Assembly: GCA_015680685.1 (NCBI GenBank)
Contig: MNCI01001925.1
Location: 527,573-591,572, forward strand
DNA from: Gnetum montanum
Taxonomy: Eukaryota; Streptophyta; Gnetopsida; Gnetales; Gnetaceae
DNA: 64,000 nucleotides
Reading direction: 5' to 3'
Made by a program: the position numbers and the translations under genes. Below are positions 23,502 through 36,162 of the stretch, piece by piece (the stretch's first letter is position 1; every line of letters begins with the position of its first letter). The notes beneath the pieces were generated by a model that ran no database searches, was not told where the DNA came from, and worked only from the letters and a program-made list of their open reading frames with translations.

Positions 23502-26500
23502 CTAATCGCGCAGATGTTTCCTAACCTGATGTAGGTTAAGTGGTGAATAAGGCTTGGAGGGCACTAGAATGTACTTCCCTAGCCCATCATCTACCTCTAG
23601 AAAGGGAAATTCTACCCATAAAGCTTCCAAATGGAGGTCAATCATTTTATTCGGCTGCTTGGCTAAACAACATTGACTTTCATTGCAAATAGGTGGTGTG
23701 TCTTCAGAGATTTCTACCTCTAACCCCTATTCAATGTCTACATTGTTGGTGGTTTGAGGGGCTATGTTGTTAGCAAAGTTGACCACTTCCCCACCCTTCT
23801 AAGGTAACTAGATCTTTTTGTTGATTTCTGAAGAAATAGCCTATAGCTGGGCTAACTAGGACCTCCCTAAGATTAGGTTAAATCTAGGCATCTCTTCAAT
23901 CATGATAAATTCTACATTAGTGGGGAATTGCTTCCCTACCATGAAATCAATCATGACTATCCCCTTGATAACCATACATGTTCCATTGAAGGATTTTAAA
24001 TAGGTTGTTATTGTTGGCCTGGTTTCATCCACCAGGCCAAGCTTATCGACAATGGGGAATGGGATAATTTTGGTTTCTACGTTGTCATATACATGCACCC
24101 TATGAATTTTTTACTAACCCACATGAATTGTTATGAACATGGGTGTGGTGGTTACTTGAACTTTCTTAGGGTTAGCTTTGATCACTTTAGCACAAAAGGT
24201 CAAGAATGTTGACCTTGTTTCTTTGGTTGTAGGCAAGAGCATTATGACATGGATAGCCTTTTCCTCTCCTGGCATGTCTTCCTTAATAGAAATGGATGCC
24301 AACATGTGAACCAAAGCCTCACAATGCACATGGGAGGTCATAATTAGATCATATAGGCTCAAAGTTGTATTCCTTTTTTTTAGAGCCTGCTTGACCTATG
24401 TGAGTGCATCTAGAAGATCTTTTCCACCAGTAGGTTGTTTAGTGGTCTTTATCTCTTCCATGCATCTTAAGAGACAGATCTCTTAAGGAGGAGACTTGGT
24501 TTTTGGTTGAGCAGTGGACCTTTGAGCCTCAATGCTTGCTTATTAACTGTGCATGACTTAGACGATGAGGCCATAGGAATAGTTGAAAAGGGGGTAGGAT
24601 TAGGGGGACCTAGATATATGTGTTCCCTAGCCATCTTGTCAACTAGATGCTCATCACATCTCCTCAAGTGGGCAGGTCCTGATGTAGTCCCCATCACTAG
24701 ACCTTGGGTAGATGGTGGATCCATATATTTTGACATCCTTATGGAAAAAGGTGTCTGGGTTGTTATTGCTACAACATGATATGGGGCCCTAACCATGAAG
24801 GATGTCACAGGTGCCTAAGGTGATGCCTTGAGGACAAAGGAGGCCTGTGGCCTAGTTGACGTTGAGGCCCCAACATCATCGAAGGGCACACAGACCATAA
24901 ATGGATCATGTGTTGGCTCTGCATCATCATCAATTCTAATAGCATTACTAATATACCCTACACTACTAGTGTTTAATGGGTCTTTATAGACTTTCATAAA
25001 CTAGTTCACTGACTGGACAAGATTACTTTCATCAAGGACTAGCTTGCCTTGATCGATCATGCATTGGATATCATCCTTCAATGCTAGCTAGTAACCCATG
25101 TTGTGGCCATGAAATTAATGGTAGTTGTAGAATCAGTCTAGTCTAAACTTTTTGGGTACTAGAGGCTCATTGGGAATAGCCATATAAGGGTTTTGGAGGA
25201 CCTCATAGTATCTCTCATGGCACTTGCAAGCATCCTTCAACATTTTCTTGTGTTGAATGCACCTAGCACTTAGAAAATTGATCTAAAAGCTTTGATGGCT
25301 TGATTGGAAAATGGGTGTATTTTGAGTTATCCTTGTAGTTAAAGTTTGTTTGCCTTACTGTCACTAAGGATGTAGGTTGGTTGGTTCCCGCATTGTCAGA
25401 ACTTAATGTTTTATTGTTGTTGGCTAAGGCCTTAGATGCCTTAGTTGCTTACTTGTTGTTTCTGGGCTTCACATTATTAGCCACAACCACCACAATGGTT
25501 TTCGTGTCTTTTCCCTTTTCTTTGTCTTTCTTTGCATGCTCATATTTGTAGGCTATGTAAGTTGAGTCCTTGTTCGCCTTTGCCATGTCCTATATGCTCT
25601 TTGTTTGAGAAAAATCCTGGCTAAGGGAATGCAAAGATAAATATTATAGCTTCAATTTAATGAAATCATTTACTACATTCTTAGAAATGGCTAATACATG
25701 GGTTTTAGTGATTGGATCATGAATCTCATTTAGGGAGGTGCTCCAACATTGTATGAATTTTTGCACTAGCTCTAACACTCCTTGCTTAACATCCATGAAT
25801 TGGTCTAGCATGGCTTTCAGCTTCAAGTTGTACTTCAAGAAAGTTATGAATTATCTTAGCAACTCCTCCAGAGTTGAAATGGATGCTTGAGGAAGCACAG
25901 GATACCAATCTAGAGCTTTGCCAGTCAAATCCATGGAAAATACATGGATAATTGCATGCAACCATGCTTGCAGTACTAAGCACTCAAAATAGAAAGTGAC
26001 TAAGTAAGCATTCGGGTCACCCTCACTATTATATTTTGTGAACTAGGGAAGTTGGACCTTAGGAAGTAGTGTCAGAAAAAGGACTATAGGGCTGATGGGG
26101 TCATCTTGGTAAAAGTCCATTATGTGGACCATGTGTGAGTTGGCTGCTTTAAGCTACCTGACCTTTTCTATGAGAGTTTGGATAAGATAGAATGATTAGT
26201 CTAGGCTCAGGGATGTTGTAGAGGATTGCATCGATTATACCATTTGTGGTACTCTCAAACTGATCCATAGCCCTGTAGTGGGTTATGCCATCACATGTGA
26301 TGGTTGGTATGTTTTCTACTACATGTACTACAACACATGGGATAATTGAAAAATGGGTAAAGGTATTGCTGCCCACCATATAGTTGAGGTTGGAGCTGTT
26401 GGTGGTGGGATTGATATGATTGGGGTAATGGAAATGTAACTCATTTGTGCCTACAATATGGGCATGGTGTGCACATATGGCAGTGTTGGTGTCACAAATG

Positions 26501-27154
26501 CTAGCTACAAAGGTTGAATAGACTATGCAAAAATAAAAAAAGAAAAGGAGGAAGAATGACCTACACTCTATTATGTAGCAAGACCTAGTGGCTAGCCACC
26601 ACCAACAAGGTTTTAGGCTGTGGAAGCATCACAGCTACCTCAAAGAAGGAAAAAGACTATGATTGGTGTGGTAGGAATACATAGGTAGACTATGGGGTTG
26701 AGACATAGAGCAGGATGCCACCATTGGAATGGGATTCAAACTCCTCCTACCTATCCTATAGAGATTCATCATAGTTGAATGTCGAGTCCTACTCTTTTGG
26801 CCCATTCATTTGGATATCTTTATCCAAAATCCATTTGAAAGTTTTATTGAGTGGTATAACCGCGCCAGGGGTGGGAAGGAACTCCCTTTCATTCCAATTG
26901 ATAATTTCCAAACTGTGCTTTTCTTTCATTTCCTAGCGGTCCAATGGTAGGCCTGCCTAAATCTTTGTACACAAAAAGTTGTATCATTCATGATCAACTA
27001 TCTTGTGTTCTAGTGATTGGTGCCACAATCTATGAGACTACTATTGTGGTTACACTAGGCTAGGCAATTTCTTGACATCTACCATGTGTTGAATGGGGTG
27101 AGCAGCCTCCAAGCTCAAGGTGGAAAATAAGGTGTTAACTAGGTTCATTTTCAT
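23502..27154 (-). pseudogene. Element B gag-pro, decayed
   Basis: The start ATG is chosen at 27154 (MKMNLVNTLF), upstream of a region aligning with the gag N-terminus of A, C, D and E (REFLPTPGAVIPL). The gag domain is at about 26130-25600 (IMDFYQDDPISP, TKYNSEGDPNAYLVTF, LDWYPVLPQASISTLEELL, LDQFMDVKQGVLELVQKF). The finger-like region is near 25130. In the protease, the active-site stretch is degraded (MHVYDNVETKIIPFPIVDKL, no clear D-x-G), followed by FNLILGRS near 23880. The stop is at 23502. A poly-A/T-rich patch near 26530 interrupts the Pro-rich region. Numerous stops make it non-functional. Confidence 0.85.
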
Positions 27155-27598
27155 TGCATAAGAAGATGTGAGAAAAAGAGATTCTTGAAAGAGATGTTTA
27201 AGTGCATAAAATTTGAGATAAAATGGCTAAGTATGAAAATTGTAAAGGAAATAGGCCAAAAATGGCTAAGTCCAAAAACACTAAAAAAATAGTTATCTCT
27301 GATGTTATGCTTATCATGCTCTAAGGGACTATTATGGTTATAGGGTATCACACTCTATAGAACACTTAGAGCTTGATGCAATGAATAGTATGGGCTTTTT
27401 GTCCTAGGGGGTTCTAGGGGAACCATCAACTAGCACCAATTTGCACCAACTAGAATGTAGATAACTCTTGTGCTAGCATATGATCTAGCTAGTATGATGG
27501 TAGGTGCATAGGGATGATATATCTATGCTAGATTGTTGCCAGTGACAAGGGTATAGAAAGCATGTGGGACTACTTCTGGCACACAAAAGAAATGGGTG

Positions 27599-27615
27599 CC
27601 CTACTTCTAGTGCCA
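27599..27615 (-). promoter_or_regulatory. Primer-binding site, element B
   Basis: On the minus strand it reads TGGCACTAGAAGTAGGG, one base different from A, and follows the LTR end by a few bases. Confidence 0.75.
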
Positions 27616-27620
27616 AAAAT

Positions 27621-29500
27621 TGTGACATCTGAAAATGTCAATTCCTAGAACACCAAGAGGTCTGCAGATGTATATCCTAACCCTGAATCCATGTAAGGGC
27701 CATGCTGGGGGAAATAGAAATGAGATGCCCTTAATTGTCTAGTTGATCAGACAAGAACTTATGTGGTGTAATAATAACTATTTGTAAATAGAGTTTTTAG
27801 TGATCTTCATATGGGTGTCAGGAAAATAAGCAAGAATGTAATGTATCATGAATATGCAAATGCATATCAACAATAGAAGAAAGTGCAAGAGTAATGCTGA
27901 AAAATTTGAAAAAAATGCTAAGAATATAAAACTAGAATTCAAAGATGAAGAAATGCACCACCTAAATATTAGGGAGCATAACTTTTGATTAAATAATGTT
28001 TGAAGCTAATACATAGCATTTAGAAAGGTATAGCAGTAATGTAGCAGTGTGGTTATAGTCTCTGGGACATCACAGATGCAGTGCTAGAAGTTACAAGGAA
28101 TTCTAAACCTACTGGGTTGGTAGTCATCATGCTATGTAGGTACAAGAAAAACTATGTCATGGTACATGCCAAGGTATCAAGCTCAGATGCAAGAGTAGTG
28201 ATGATGCTAGGAGTGCTCTAATGCTTAATGCTCAAAATGATTTGTTAATCAACTACTAAAATGCTTATTATCAAGGTATTTATAGGGCTAGGGTTGATGT
28301 GAGATGTGGACTAGATGCCACATGGCTTGGTTCCCACATAGCATGGACATGGTCAAGTTATGCTAACATGCTATGCTCAAAATGTTATGCTCTAAGTGTT
28401 AAGCTCAAGGTGTTATGCTCTATAGGATAGGAATAGGAAATTAGAAACTACCAAACTATGACCACACTACCTACACTACATGTGTGAGAGTGTGAGAGAC
28501 TACCATGTACCTACAAACAATGTCAAAACAAATGCAACTTGGAGACTACACTCTAGAACTACTTCTTCCCTCTCCTTCAATTAGAGTCAAGCATAGGAAT
28601 AATTTTGGGGATCAATGGGAGGTGTAAAATCAAGAAAAACTGCTAATCTTAGCTACTAGAGGGATGTTGGAGCTGAAATGAAGGTCAATGCTAAGTTCTA
28701 GAAGCTTCTATATGCATTCATAGGCATTTTCCAAGTGTCATGCTATCTAAGTTGAATAGCATAGTAGAGCATAGTGTGAACACTTAGTAAAAATTTATTA
28801 GATTTTGACTTGTCAAGCTGTCTATGTTGCATACTATAGTAGAGCGTAGCACCAATACTTTGATGAAGTTTGCCAAAATTTGCAATGTTTCTTCATGGCA
28901 CATTGATCAAACTTTGGAATGTAGTAGAACAAGCAGCCTCTGAAGTCAAAAAATTTCCAACTGCATCTTCCATGTTGAGATAGATTGATAGATCCTTGTT
29001 CAACACTTAGATAAAATTTGGCCTTGAAAGCTATGTTACATTGGCTATGTTGTGGAGTGTAGTAGAGCATGATAGCCCGAAAGGTAGAAAATTTGTCAAA
29101 CTATTTCTTCCATCCTAAGCACATTTAATAGACTCTAGCTTGGTACTTGGTTGGACTAGCAACCAGGACATGTGTCAAGATAGGAAAGCTAGAGAGCATA
29201 GCAATCTTGATGGTCTGGCAAATAGAAAATTTTCCAAACTATTTGGTTCATTCCAAGTAACCCTTTGACTACTTCTGGCTTGACATTTGTGTAGATTGAC
29301 CATGGAAGTGTGTGCTAAGTTGGTTATGCTATGGAGTGTAGCAAGCAGAATTAGAAAATTTTTGAAAATTAGGACTTCAAGTGTGCTACACTATCTATGT
29401 TTCATAGCATGATACCAAACATAGAAAAATTTTGCCCAAGTTTTGACACTTAGACAAATTTTCCATTGAACTATAGGAGCCTGAAATTGGTGGTGTTTCA
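27621..29500 (-). repeat. 5' LTR of element B
   Basis: On the minus strand it begins TGAAACACCACCAATTTC at 29500 and ends GATGTCACA at 27621. A TATA box (TATAAATA, minus strand 28284-28277) follows AGCCC as in the other family LTRs. Upstream it is rich in ATGCTATGCT and related motifs. At about 1.9 kb it is close to the 1.8 kb LTRs of element C. Confidence 0.88.
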
Positions 29501-30606
29501 ACTATGCTCATACTAAACTACACTCTATACTATTGAGCATATTATTAGGGTAGGTAAAAATTTAATTGGTTCCCAAGGATATCAAAGCATGTTTTACCCT
29601 TGGTAAATTTGTCATTGTCAATGGTGAAAATGCAACTTTCTAGGGTGTAGCATAATTGTAACAGCATAGTCACTAGATTGTCACACTAAAGTGGATGTCA
29701 ACATCCTAGCCTAGCCAATGTGGGAATGAGTCCTAGAATGCCTACCATAGGCACATGTGGAGGAGTGAAGGGCACCATTGATCACTAGGTACCCTAAATA
29801 AACTCACCCCCTTTTTCATTTTTTTTATGTTTCTTTAGCTTTCTACACTTAGATTCTTGGGGTTGGGTTTTGGTTTTGTAGGCAACACTCTACCCTAATA
29901 GGGGCCTCCATAGCTAAGGTTGTTTGGGCCATTGTGGCTAGTGAGTGTGCATAGTGTTGCAAAGGTTTAGAAAATGAATTTTTCTATGATGGCAATGAAT
30001 GTAGATGTGAGGGTTTATGTTGTGATGGCCATGGCCATGGCTACTATGGTGTTTGGTATGCCCACAAGGAGGAGGAGAAGGTCATGGACATGTGTGGGTC
30101 TTTGCTGCTTTTCCTTTTATGTGGCATGTAGGATGGGCAATTGGTGGTTTTGGGGATGATCATGGCTACTAGGGTTTATGCCATGATGGTTGTGGCCACT
30201 ACAGTAGTTAATGTGGCTACTAGGAAAAAATGGAAAAAGTTAAGGATAGCAGGCATGGAGAAGTGAATTAGGTTTTTGGTGGTGACCCTAGGGCTACGAC
30301 TTACAAGGCTAAGCTATGGCAAGCCTTTGCTATAATTTCTCTATGCCCCCCTTATTTTAGATTTTATGAACTTTCAATGGGGACCAGTGTTGTAGTGGAA
30401 ATCAAAATGGCACACTGTGCAGTGGGGGAAATGGGAAAGGATTCTTGGAAATGTTTTTTTTTGCTAAATTTGGGTAAGGGTAGGGATGAGGATGGGAGTG
30501 GCAGCCATGATGGCATGTGTTAGGGATTGGTCATAGTGGGGATTATCCCTTGATTTGTTATTTTTTAGCACTTTTTGGCATGCGTTGGGATCATGAATGC
30601 TAGTCA
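29501..30606 (+). other. 1.1 kb between elements B and E, possibly a remnant of an antisense-gene 5' region
   Basis: No coding frame is convincing. A stretch at about 29810-29950 (TTTCTTTAGCTTTCTACACT, then GGGTTTTGGTTTTG) resembles the start of the element B antisense gene at about 18300-18380, which hints at an older fragment of that module. The match is weak. An Arg-rich frame at 29974-30159 looks like chance in GGCCATGG-rich sequence. Confidence 0.25.
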
Positions 30607-31013
30607 TGAAACACCATAAAATTTCAAGGCACTCTTGTTTCACTAGGGTCTTAGAGCTAAGGAAAGGATTTCCACAAGTGTAGCCTTATGATCCTTTGGT
30701 AGGAAATGAATGCACTGAGGTTAGACTATTTAGTTCAGCAAGTTTTCTACCGCAAGAGCTGATAGGCCCGATGGACTCTTTGGCTTGCCCACCTAGGTGA
30801 TTCACCCTGCTGACAGTCTACTCAGAAACCATGCTTGGAGTTGTCGGCAGTGCTCAAGATGGAAAAAATAGTTCGACAAGTTTTCTAGTTGATAGGTCTA
30901 GTACGTTGCAAAACGTACTAGACCTTTGGAGAATCAAACAAGTGTCCAACTACAAGTTTTAGCAAGATATTCATGCAAGGTAAAATCACAATTCGACCAA
31001 CACAATGTGATAT

Positions 31014-31038
31014 GCTATGCTACGCTATGTAGCATAGC
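31014..31038. repeat. Perfect LTR hairpin, 10-bp stem
   Basis: GCTATGCTAC and GTAGCATAGC flank a 5-base loop (GCTAT). It is one of several palindromes built from GCTATGC / GCATAGC in the U3 part of all LTRs of this family. Confidence 0.9.
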
Positions 31039-31262
31039 ACAACATATCAACGGCAAAGCAAGCAAAGTTTTCTCATTGTAGTTTTGACAGAACTGCAAAT
31101 TATGTTGGCTACTATGTTATGCTATGCTACATAGCCTAGCATACCATAGCAAATATGCAAATTGATAAAATGCTCCTAAAAGTTAACCCCACATACGCCA
31201 AAGCTTTTAGCAAAAGTTAGTGATTTCAACGCAAGTTTCTTTTTCAAACCGGTGGCTACGCT

Positions 31263-31286
31263 GTGCTACACTACATAGTGTAGCAC
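31263..31286. repeat. Perfect LTR hairpin, 11-bp stem
   Basis: GTGCTACACTA and TAGTGTAGCAC flank a 2-base loop. It is the same kind of palindrome as at 31014, upstream of the LTR TATA box at 31499. Confidence 0.9.
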
Positions 31287-32130
31287 AACATAGCAAGTAG
31301 CTATGCTACACCAATGTGCTTCATTTCTCGTTTGCATTGTTGGTACACCTGATTCTAGCATCTCTAGTTTTGACTACATGGTGGTAGCGTAGCAGGTTCA
31401 CAACTGGTTTTGTAGATCCACGTAGTGGGGGCACATTAGCATTTTGTGGGTCCAGGACACATGGCATCTAAACCGCATATCTTGCTTACTCTTGGCCCTA
31501 TAAATACCAAGATGAGCAATGCTCAAAGGGTTGGACAATTAAGGCATTTTTGACAAGTTGGGAAATTTGGTTGGCAAAAATTTGGTTTGACAATCCTAGT
31601 TGACATCCATTGTACTTTTATTGTTTGCATTGACATCTTGTGCATTGGCTCTTCAGCATTGCCTTTTAAGTTCACACTTAAAGGCATTGCTGGAAAATTT
31701 TGAGTGTTTTGGTCATTCTTGAATTCTCTGTGCACCTCCAACATTGTATAACTTGTTGTACACTCCAAACAAAGAAGAGAATCAAACTTGCAATTTTGCG
31801 GTGGTGCATTTCCTTATCCCAGCTTATTCTATTATTTCTTCATTATTATCGTTGTTTAACATTATTTTCATTATTATCGTTGTTTAACATTATTTTTTTC
31901 ATTCTTGCATTTATTGATCATCGATTTTTCCTCGTGTATCTCGTAATTAAATCAACATTCACATAAGGTTAAGTTACATCGATTAAGTCCCTATCTAATC
32001 AACCAGACCATTCAAGGTGTCTCATTTCCATTTTATATAGCACAACCCTCGCATGGATCTAGGGTTAAACTGTTCACCCGACAACCTCTTGGTGTTTCCA
32101 ACCACTGATGTTTTCGGTTGCTATAGTTTT

Positions 32131-32147
32131 TGGCACTAGAAGGAGGA
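32131..32147 (+). promoter_or_regulatory. Primer-binding site, element E
   Basis: TGGCACTAGAAGGAGGA stands five bases after the LTR end, matching the sites in A, B and C. Confidence 0.8.
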
Positions 32148-32357
32148 CCTTTTAGTGCTTTATGGGTAGTCGTGCATGCTCTATGTACCTCGTTACCTAT
32201 TAGCATAAACGTGACACCCTTGTGGTTGTTTACACACCATGTGGTACAGGTTCGTCATAACAACAGTTCCTTTGGAACCCTGCAGGATAAAAAGCCTCTA
32301 ATTGCCACTTGATCTCTTTATTTTCCTTGTTTGCAAACTGCTTTTAGCCTCACAAAA

Positions 32358-32727
32358 ATGATTTCTTCAACCACCATTGTTACACCTCTAACCTTGAGGT
32401 TCCATTTTCGGTTCAAGGTACCAGAGGTGCCAAGAAACCACCTAGCCTAGTTCTAGGACCACGCTAATATCTCAAGATCCAAAATTGATCACCTAAGAGC
32501 TTGGCAGAGCATGTCAAGCTTTACAATTTTCTCTGTGCTAAGTTCCAGGAAAATCTACCATTAGACACCCAAGAACTCGAAGAAAAATGTAACTTCGAGT
32601 TCATTAACCATAACGGAAGGGAATTTATTCCCACCCCTGGTGTTTTCATTCCCCTCACACAAACATATCAGTGGATCTTAGATCAACTAATACAGATAAC
32701 TAGGCCTAGGAAGCCGCAAGACATGGT
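32358..32727 (+). pseudogene. Element E gag, segment 1 (N-terminus)
   Basis: It starts MISSTTIVTPLTLRFHFRF, then shifts frame to a region containing NFLCAKFQENLPLDTQELEE, NHNGREFIPTPG and ITRPRKPQDMV. This is the conserved gag N-terminus shared with A, C and D. It is cut at 32727 by the solo LTR; the last five bases (ATGGT) are the target duplication. The frame continues in sense at 34290. Confidence 0.85.
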
Positions 32728-33377
32728 TGTACTGTCTGAAATCATCGGTCTCCAGCTGGAATGAAACAGAAACCTAAAGATCCCTGGACATGCACAGAAG
32801 ATCCTACCTTCGCTTGGGGGGAAGCTGGAATTAACGAAGGTAGAGTACCTTGAGTGGTCCGCACGTAGATTAGGCAAGGATTTCCCCAAACGTACACTGA
32901 TATATTGTATGCTGGGTTATACGTAAATGGCGTAATAGATGTAAAATCAAGCATAAACGTATAAGAATGTAAACAATAAGCACACAAGAACGAATAAAAA
33001 CTATAACAAATCTTGCCCAAAAATGCAGAAATAGTATTGCATAATAAAAATTACAATGCACCGGTCTAGACGTAGTTGTGGGTCTGACACAAGGCGGATG
33101 AAGAGCCTCAGTGATGCGGAGGGAAGAGGGTATGCTGGTTTGGACTGCAGGCACAGTGTGAAGGCTATATGCTCAGTGTTCAGGGTCGAAGTCCAGGGTA
33201 TAGGATTTTTTGCTCTGATTTGTTCAACATCTCTAGTTTTTTTTCGTCTTCCCAAAATTGCCTCTCCTTGGTCTAGTGAAAAATTGGGGTTTTTAACAAG
33301 TTTTTGGGCGTTGGATTTGGATCTGGAAGGGTATGAGTGGTCGTGGGTGAGAGGATTTCAGGTTGGATGACATGGAT

Positions 33378-33500
33378 GCCAGCGTACATGGATGCCAACG
33401 TATAGCATGCCAGCGTACAACATGCCAGCATACATGGATGCCAGCGTACAGCATGCCAATGTACATGGATGCCAGCGTACAGCATGCTAGCGTACACCAA
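33378..33500 (+). repeat. Minisatellite, alternating 15- and 16-bp units
   Basis: About eight units alternate between GCCAGCGTACAGCAT and GCCAGCGTACATGGAT types. They lie inside the solo LTR. The GGCGTATACGCTGG and CCAGCGTAC pieces reappear inside the neighbouring 181-bp repeats. Confidence 0.9.
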
Positions 33501-33550
33501 AAATATACCCAGCGTATACACATGAAAATGCTTTATTTTAAGGTCAAAAC

Positions 33551-34090
33551 TTGATTTTTGGGTGCCTAAGATCTACTAGGAACCCTGGCGAAGGTCCTAG
33601 GGGGCCTAGACACTTAGTTCTGGCACATTTTGACTCATTTCTGGGGCCCAAAAGTTGCTCTACGTTGGCTGCACCCTGGGCGTATACGCTGGCCGTACTG
33701 GAATGAAAAACCATCATTTGGAGCCTAAAACTTGATTTTCAAGTTCCTAAGAGCTTCTAGGGACCTTGTGGAAGGTCCTGGGGGCTCTAGACTCTTAGTT
33801 CTAGCATGTTTTTACTCATTTCTGGGGCCCAAAATTTGATCTACACTGGCTGCACCTTGGGCGTATATGTTGGACGTACAGGAATGAAAGACCATCATTT
33901 GGAGCCAAAAATTTGATTTTCAAGTGCCTAAGAGCTGTTAGGGATCTTGAGGAAGGTCTTGGAGGGTCCAGACTCTTAGTTCTAGCATGTTTTGACCCAT
34001 TTCTAGGGCCCAAAAGTTGCACTACACTGGCTGCACGCTGGGCGTATATAGGCCAGCGTACAAGATGCATACTTAGTGAAAACCAAGTAT
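33551..34090 (+). repeat. 181-bp tandem repeat, three copies
   Basis: Units start at 33551, 33732 and 33913, each beginning TTGATTTT. They share GGAAGGTC, CTCTTAGTTCTAGCATGTTT, TTTCTGGGGCCCAAAA and TGGGCGTATA. They lie inside the solo LTR and are absent from the LTRs of A, B, C and E. Confidence 0.9.
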
Positions 34091-34289
34091 TTTGAGCTCA
34101 AGATTTGCCAAGTTTGATGCCAGATGTCATTATCATCTTTTTTGGATCCCAGGGAACCATTTCTTGCTTAGTTTGACTCTGTTTGAAGCAAACTATGAGG
34201 TCCTCAAGCTTTAGTCGTGGTGGGGAGCATCATGACTTAGCTCGATTCTTTTTGGAGAAGTACTAAGCTCAGAATTTTGTGGTGTTTCA

Positions 34290-34382
34290 ATGGTGTCTCA
34301 CTATGACAAGGTGTTTCAAGATGGGTAAGAGGACTTGGACTCCCATTCTAAGGGTGGGGGTCGAACTAACCCTACGACTATG
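34290..34382 (+). pseudogene. Element E gag, segment 2
   Basis: A 93-base piece of gag lies between two insertions. It aligns with element D near 60040-60090 (GGACTTGGACTCCCATTCTA here against GATCTAGATTCCCACTCTGA in D) and with element C near 41400. Its last five bases, CTATG, are the target site of insert 2. Confidence 0.8.
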
Positions 34383-34799
34383 TGTTGGCACATTTCAGCC
34401 ATTTTATGGAACAGAGACATGAGATGATTGAGATTTTCTAAATATTTCAATACAAATATTTGAAATGGAAAGATGTAATATGAGAAGGTATTAATTTCTA
34501 TTACTTGTTTTAAAAAAATAGAGAGATGGATATGACTCAATGGTAACATTAGGATGGCACTAGCTCTGCATCTCATGATAAGAGGTCCTGTCACACATTT
34601 TTCAGCATGTGGGGATTTTATTAAATTTTCCCGTAGACTAAGAGAAGGATGTTAAAAGACAAGCATAAACTTTATTTAGGTTCCTAATGGAGATGTTGAT
34701 TTTTCTGTTGCATTGCACAAATTGAAGCATCAGAATTGTATAACTGGATTTGCATTTCCTTTTAAAACAAACGTCTTCATGGAAAGTAAGTAAGATTAT

Positions 34800-35750
34800 C
34801 TTTGATTGGTCAAGTCCTGCACAGGGACAATTTGTCACAGTTTGTTTTGAAGGACCATTTTGTATCAATATATCCTGACGAAACCCTCGATCGGATGCGT
34901 TACTTACCTTTCTATGCTCTAAAAAATGGATTTCCTGCAACAGTGGCAGCTATACTTATGTTTATTGAGCATTTCTATGGCGCTATGCACGCATGCGCAA
35001 TTCAGGGCCAACGCCTTGCTCCACAAAGCGTGAGCGAAGGACAGAGGCGTATCGACGGATGAAGAGGGTGGCAACGGCACTAGCACAACGTTATTGATGT
35101 ACCCTAACAGAAATACACGAACATGGCAGTCATGAAAATGGGTACAGAGACTTTGCCGATGTCTGTCAATGAAGAACAATACCCTTAATCAAAAACAGAT
35201 ATAACAAAAAAAAAAACATCACATCTTTGCCTGGCTGCGCCATGATCTGGTGCTATTGAAGTCTGGAGTGATTCCCCCATCGCTGCACTGATCTTTAGGG
35301 TTTCTGACACCGAAACCCTCAAACCTAAACCTGTGTTTTAACATTCTGATCCATATTATTTTGTGTGAACCTGTAAAAAATAATCGCCTCTGTCCCACGT
35401 GTAAAGGTCTGGCTATGGTTGTACTGCAAAAATCCGTGAGCAGAAAGCAAAGGCTGCAAAGAAATTAGTTCCAATGACATGCGCGTTTACAGCTCATCCC
35501 TGTAATTTCCAATAATTTGTGCAGGTTACTTCCTCGCCAAACAGGGCTTTTTCTTTCAAAGGACTCATTTTAAATTTTTAGGCAGTATGTCATTCACTCC
35601 ACCTGCAACCTACCTTCCATAACAGTAGCCATGTCCAACGCCAATGCATTCGGTATCGCATACCAATCCGGTGAATGCGGAAACAAAGACACAAAGCCAT
35701 ATCAAGACAGGTGTCTAGAGATATTTTGGGCCGATGGTGGTAAACCGGAG
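34800..35750 (+). other. Unshared centre of insert 2
   Basis: This stretch has no counterpart in insert 1. An open frame at 34802-35062 contains LPFYALKNGFPATVAAILMF, and 35270-35340 has a gene-like base composition. I recognise no protein. By analogy with insert 1 it may hold captured host sequence. Confidence 0.25.
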
Positions 35751-36152
35751 TTGCAGTTTATCAAATAAAATTTTAAATAATCATAGTATCATATACACTA
35801 AGTGTGAAGCCCCGGTTATAAACTTACCCTTTTTTTTAAATTTAATTATCCCAAGACTTCAAAACGTTATTGTTTTTAAATATTATTATATAAGTTACTA
35901 CCTACAAAATACTTGTAATATTAATGTTGAAATGTTTATAATATTTTAAATATTTGTAGTATGTATTAATGTTAGCATGAAATTCTCCTAATTTTATGCA
36001 TAACTTCCTAACTCCCTAACTACATAACTTTCTCCTAGCTTGTTGGGCAAGGAATCTTCTAATTGGTTAGTCCAATTACTTGGGAGAAAAGTTAGGTGAG
36101 ATATTTTTGAGATATTTTTGAAATTGTAACTTCCCTACCTACCTTTGAACCC

Positions 36153-36162
36153 TATAAAAAGG
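36153..36162 (+). promoter_or_regulatory. TATA box of insert 2
   Basis: TATAAAAAGG has the same flanks as in insert 1 (15433). Confidence 0.65.

Larger units (their letters stand above)
12114..29500 (-). mobile_element. Element B: Tat/Ogre-like retrotransposon, host of insert 1 and element A
   Basis: Reading leftward: 5' LTR 29500-27621, primer site, gag-pro 27154-23502, short repeat array, plus-strand antisense gene 18020-23010, pol from 17552. Pol is interrupted by the insert at 13482-16600 and then cut in the second RNase H at 12114 by element A. The integrase and 3' LTR must lie to the left of the window beyond A. It is older than both of its insertions. Confidence 0.88.
30607..32125 (+). 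repeat. 5' LTR of element E
   Basis: It begins TGAAACACCATAAAAT and ends GGTTGCTATA, where the usual CA has decayed to TA. A TATA box is at 31499-31506 after GGCCC. It carries strong palindromes, including 31014-31038 and 31263-31286. A direct repeat containing TATTATCGTTGTTTAACATT lies near 31845-31895. Confidence 0.87.
32728..34289 (-). mobile_element. Solo LTR in reverse orientation, nested in element E gag
   Basis: On the minus strand it begins TGAAACACCACAAAAT at 34289 and ends at 32728 with a terminus close to those of A and B (plus strand TGTACTGTCTGAAATC). A perfect 5-bp target duplication ATGGT flanks it (32723-32727, 34290-34294). No internal region remains, so it arose by LTR-LTR recombination or equivalent. 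It contains a 15/16-bp minisatellite and a 181-bp tandem repeat not seen in the other LTRs. Confidence 0.9.

Noticed and set aside
29974-30159. Arg-rich 61-codon frame
   Set aside because: It has no homologous exon in any element and biased GGCCATGG-rich sequence. Likely chance.
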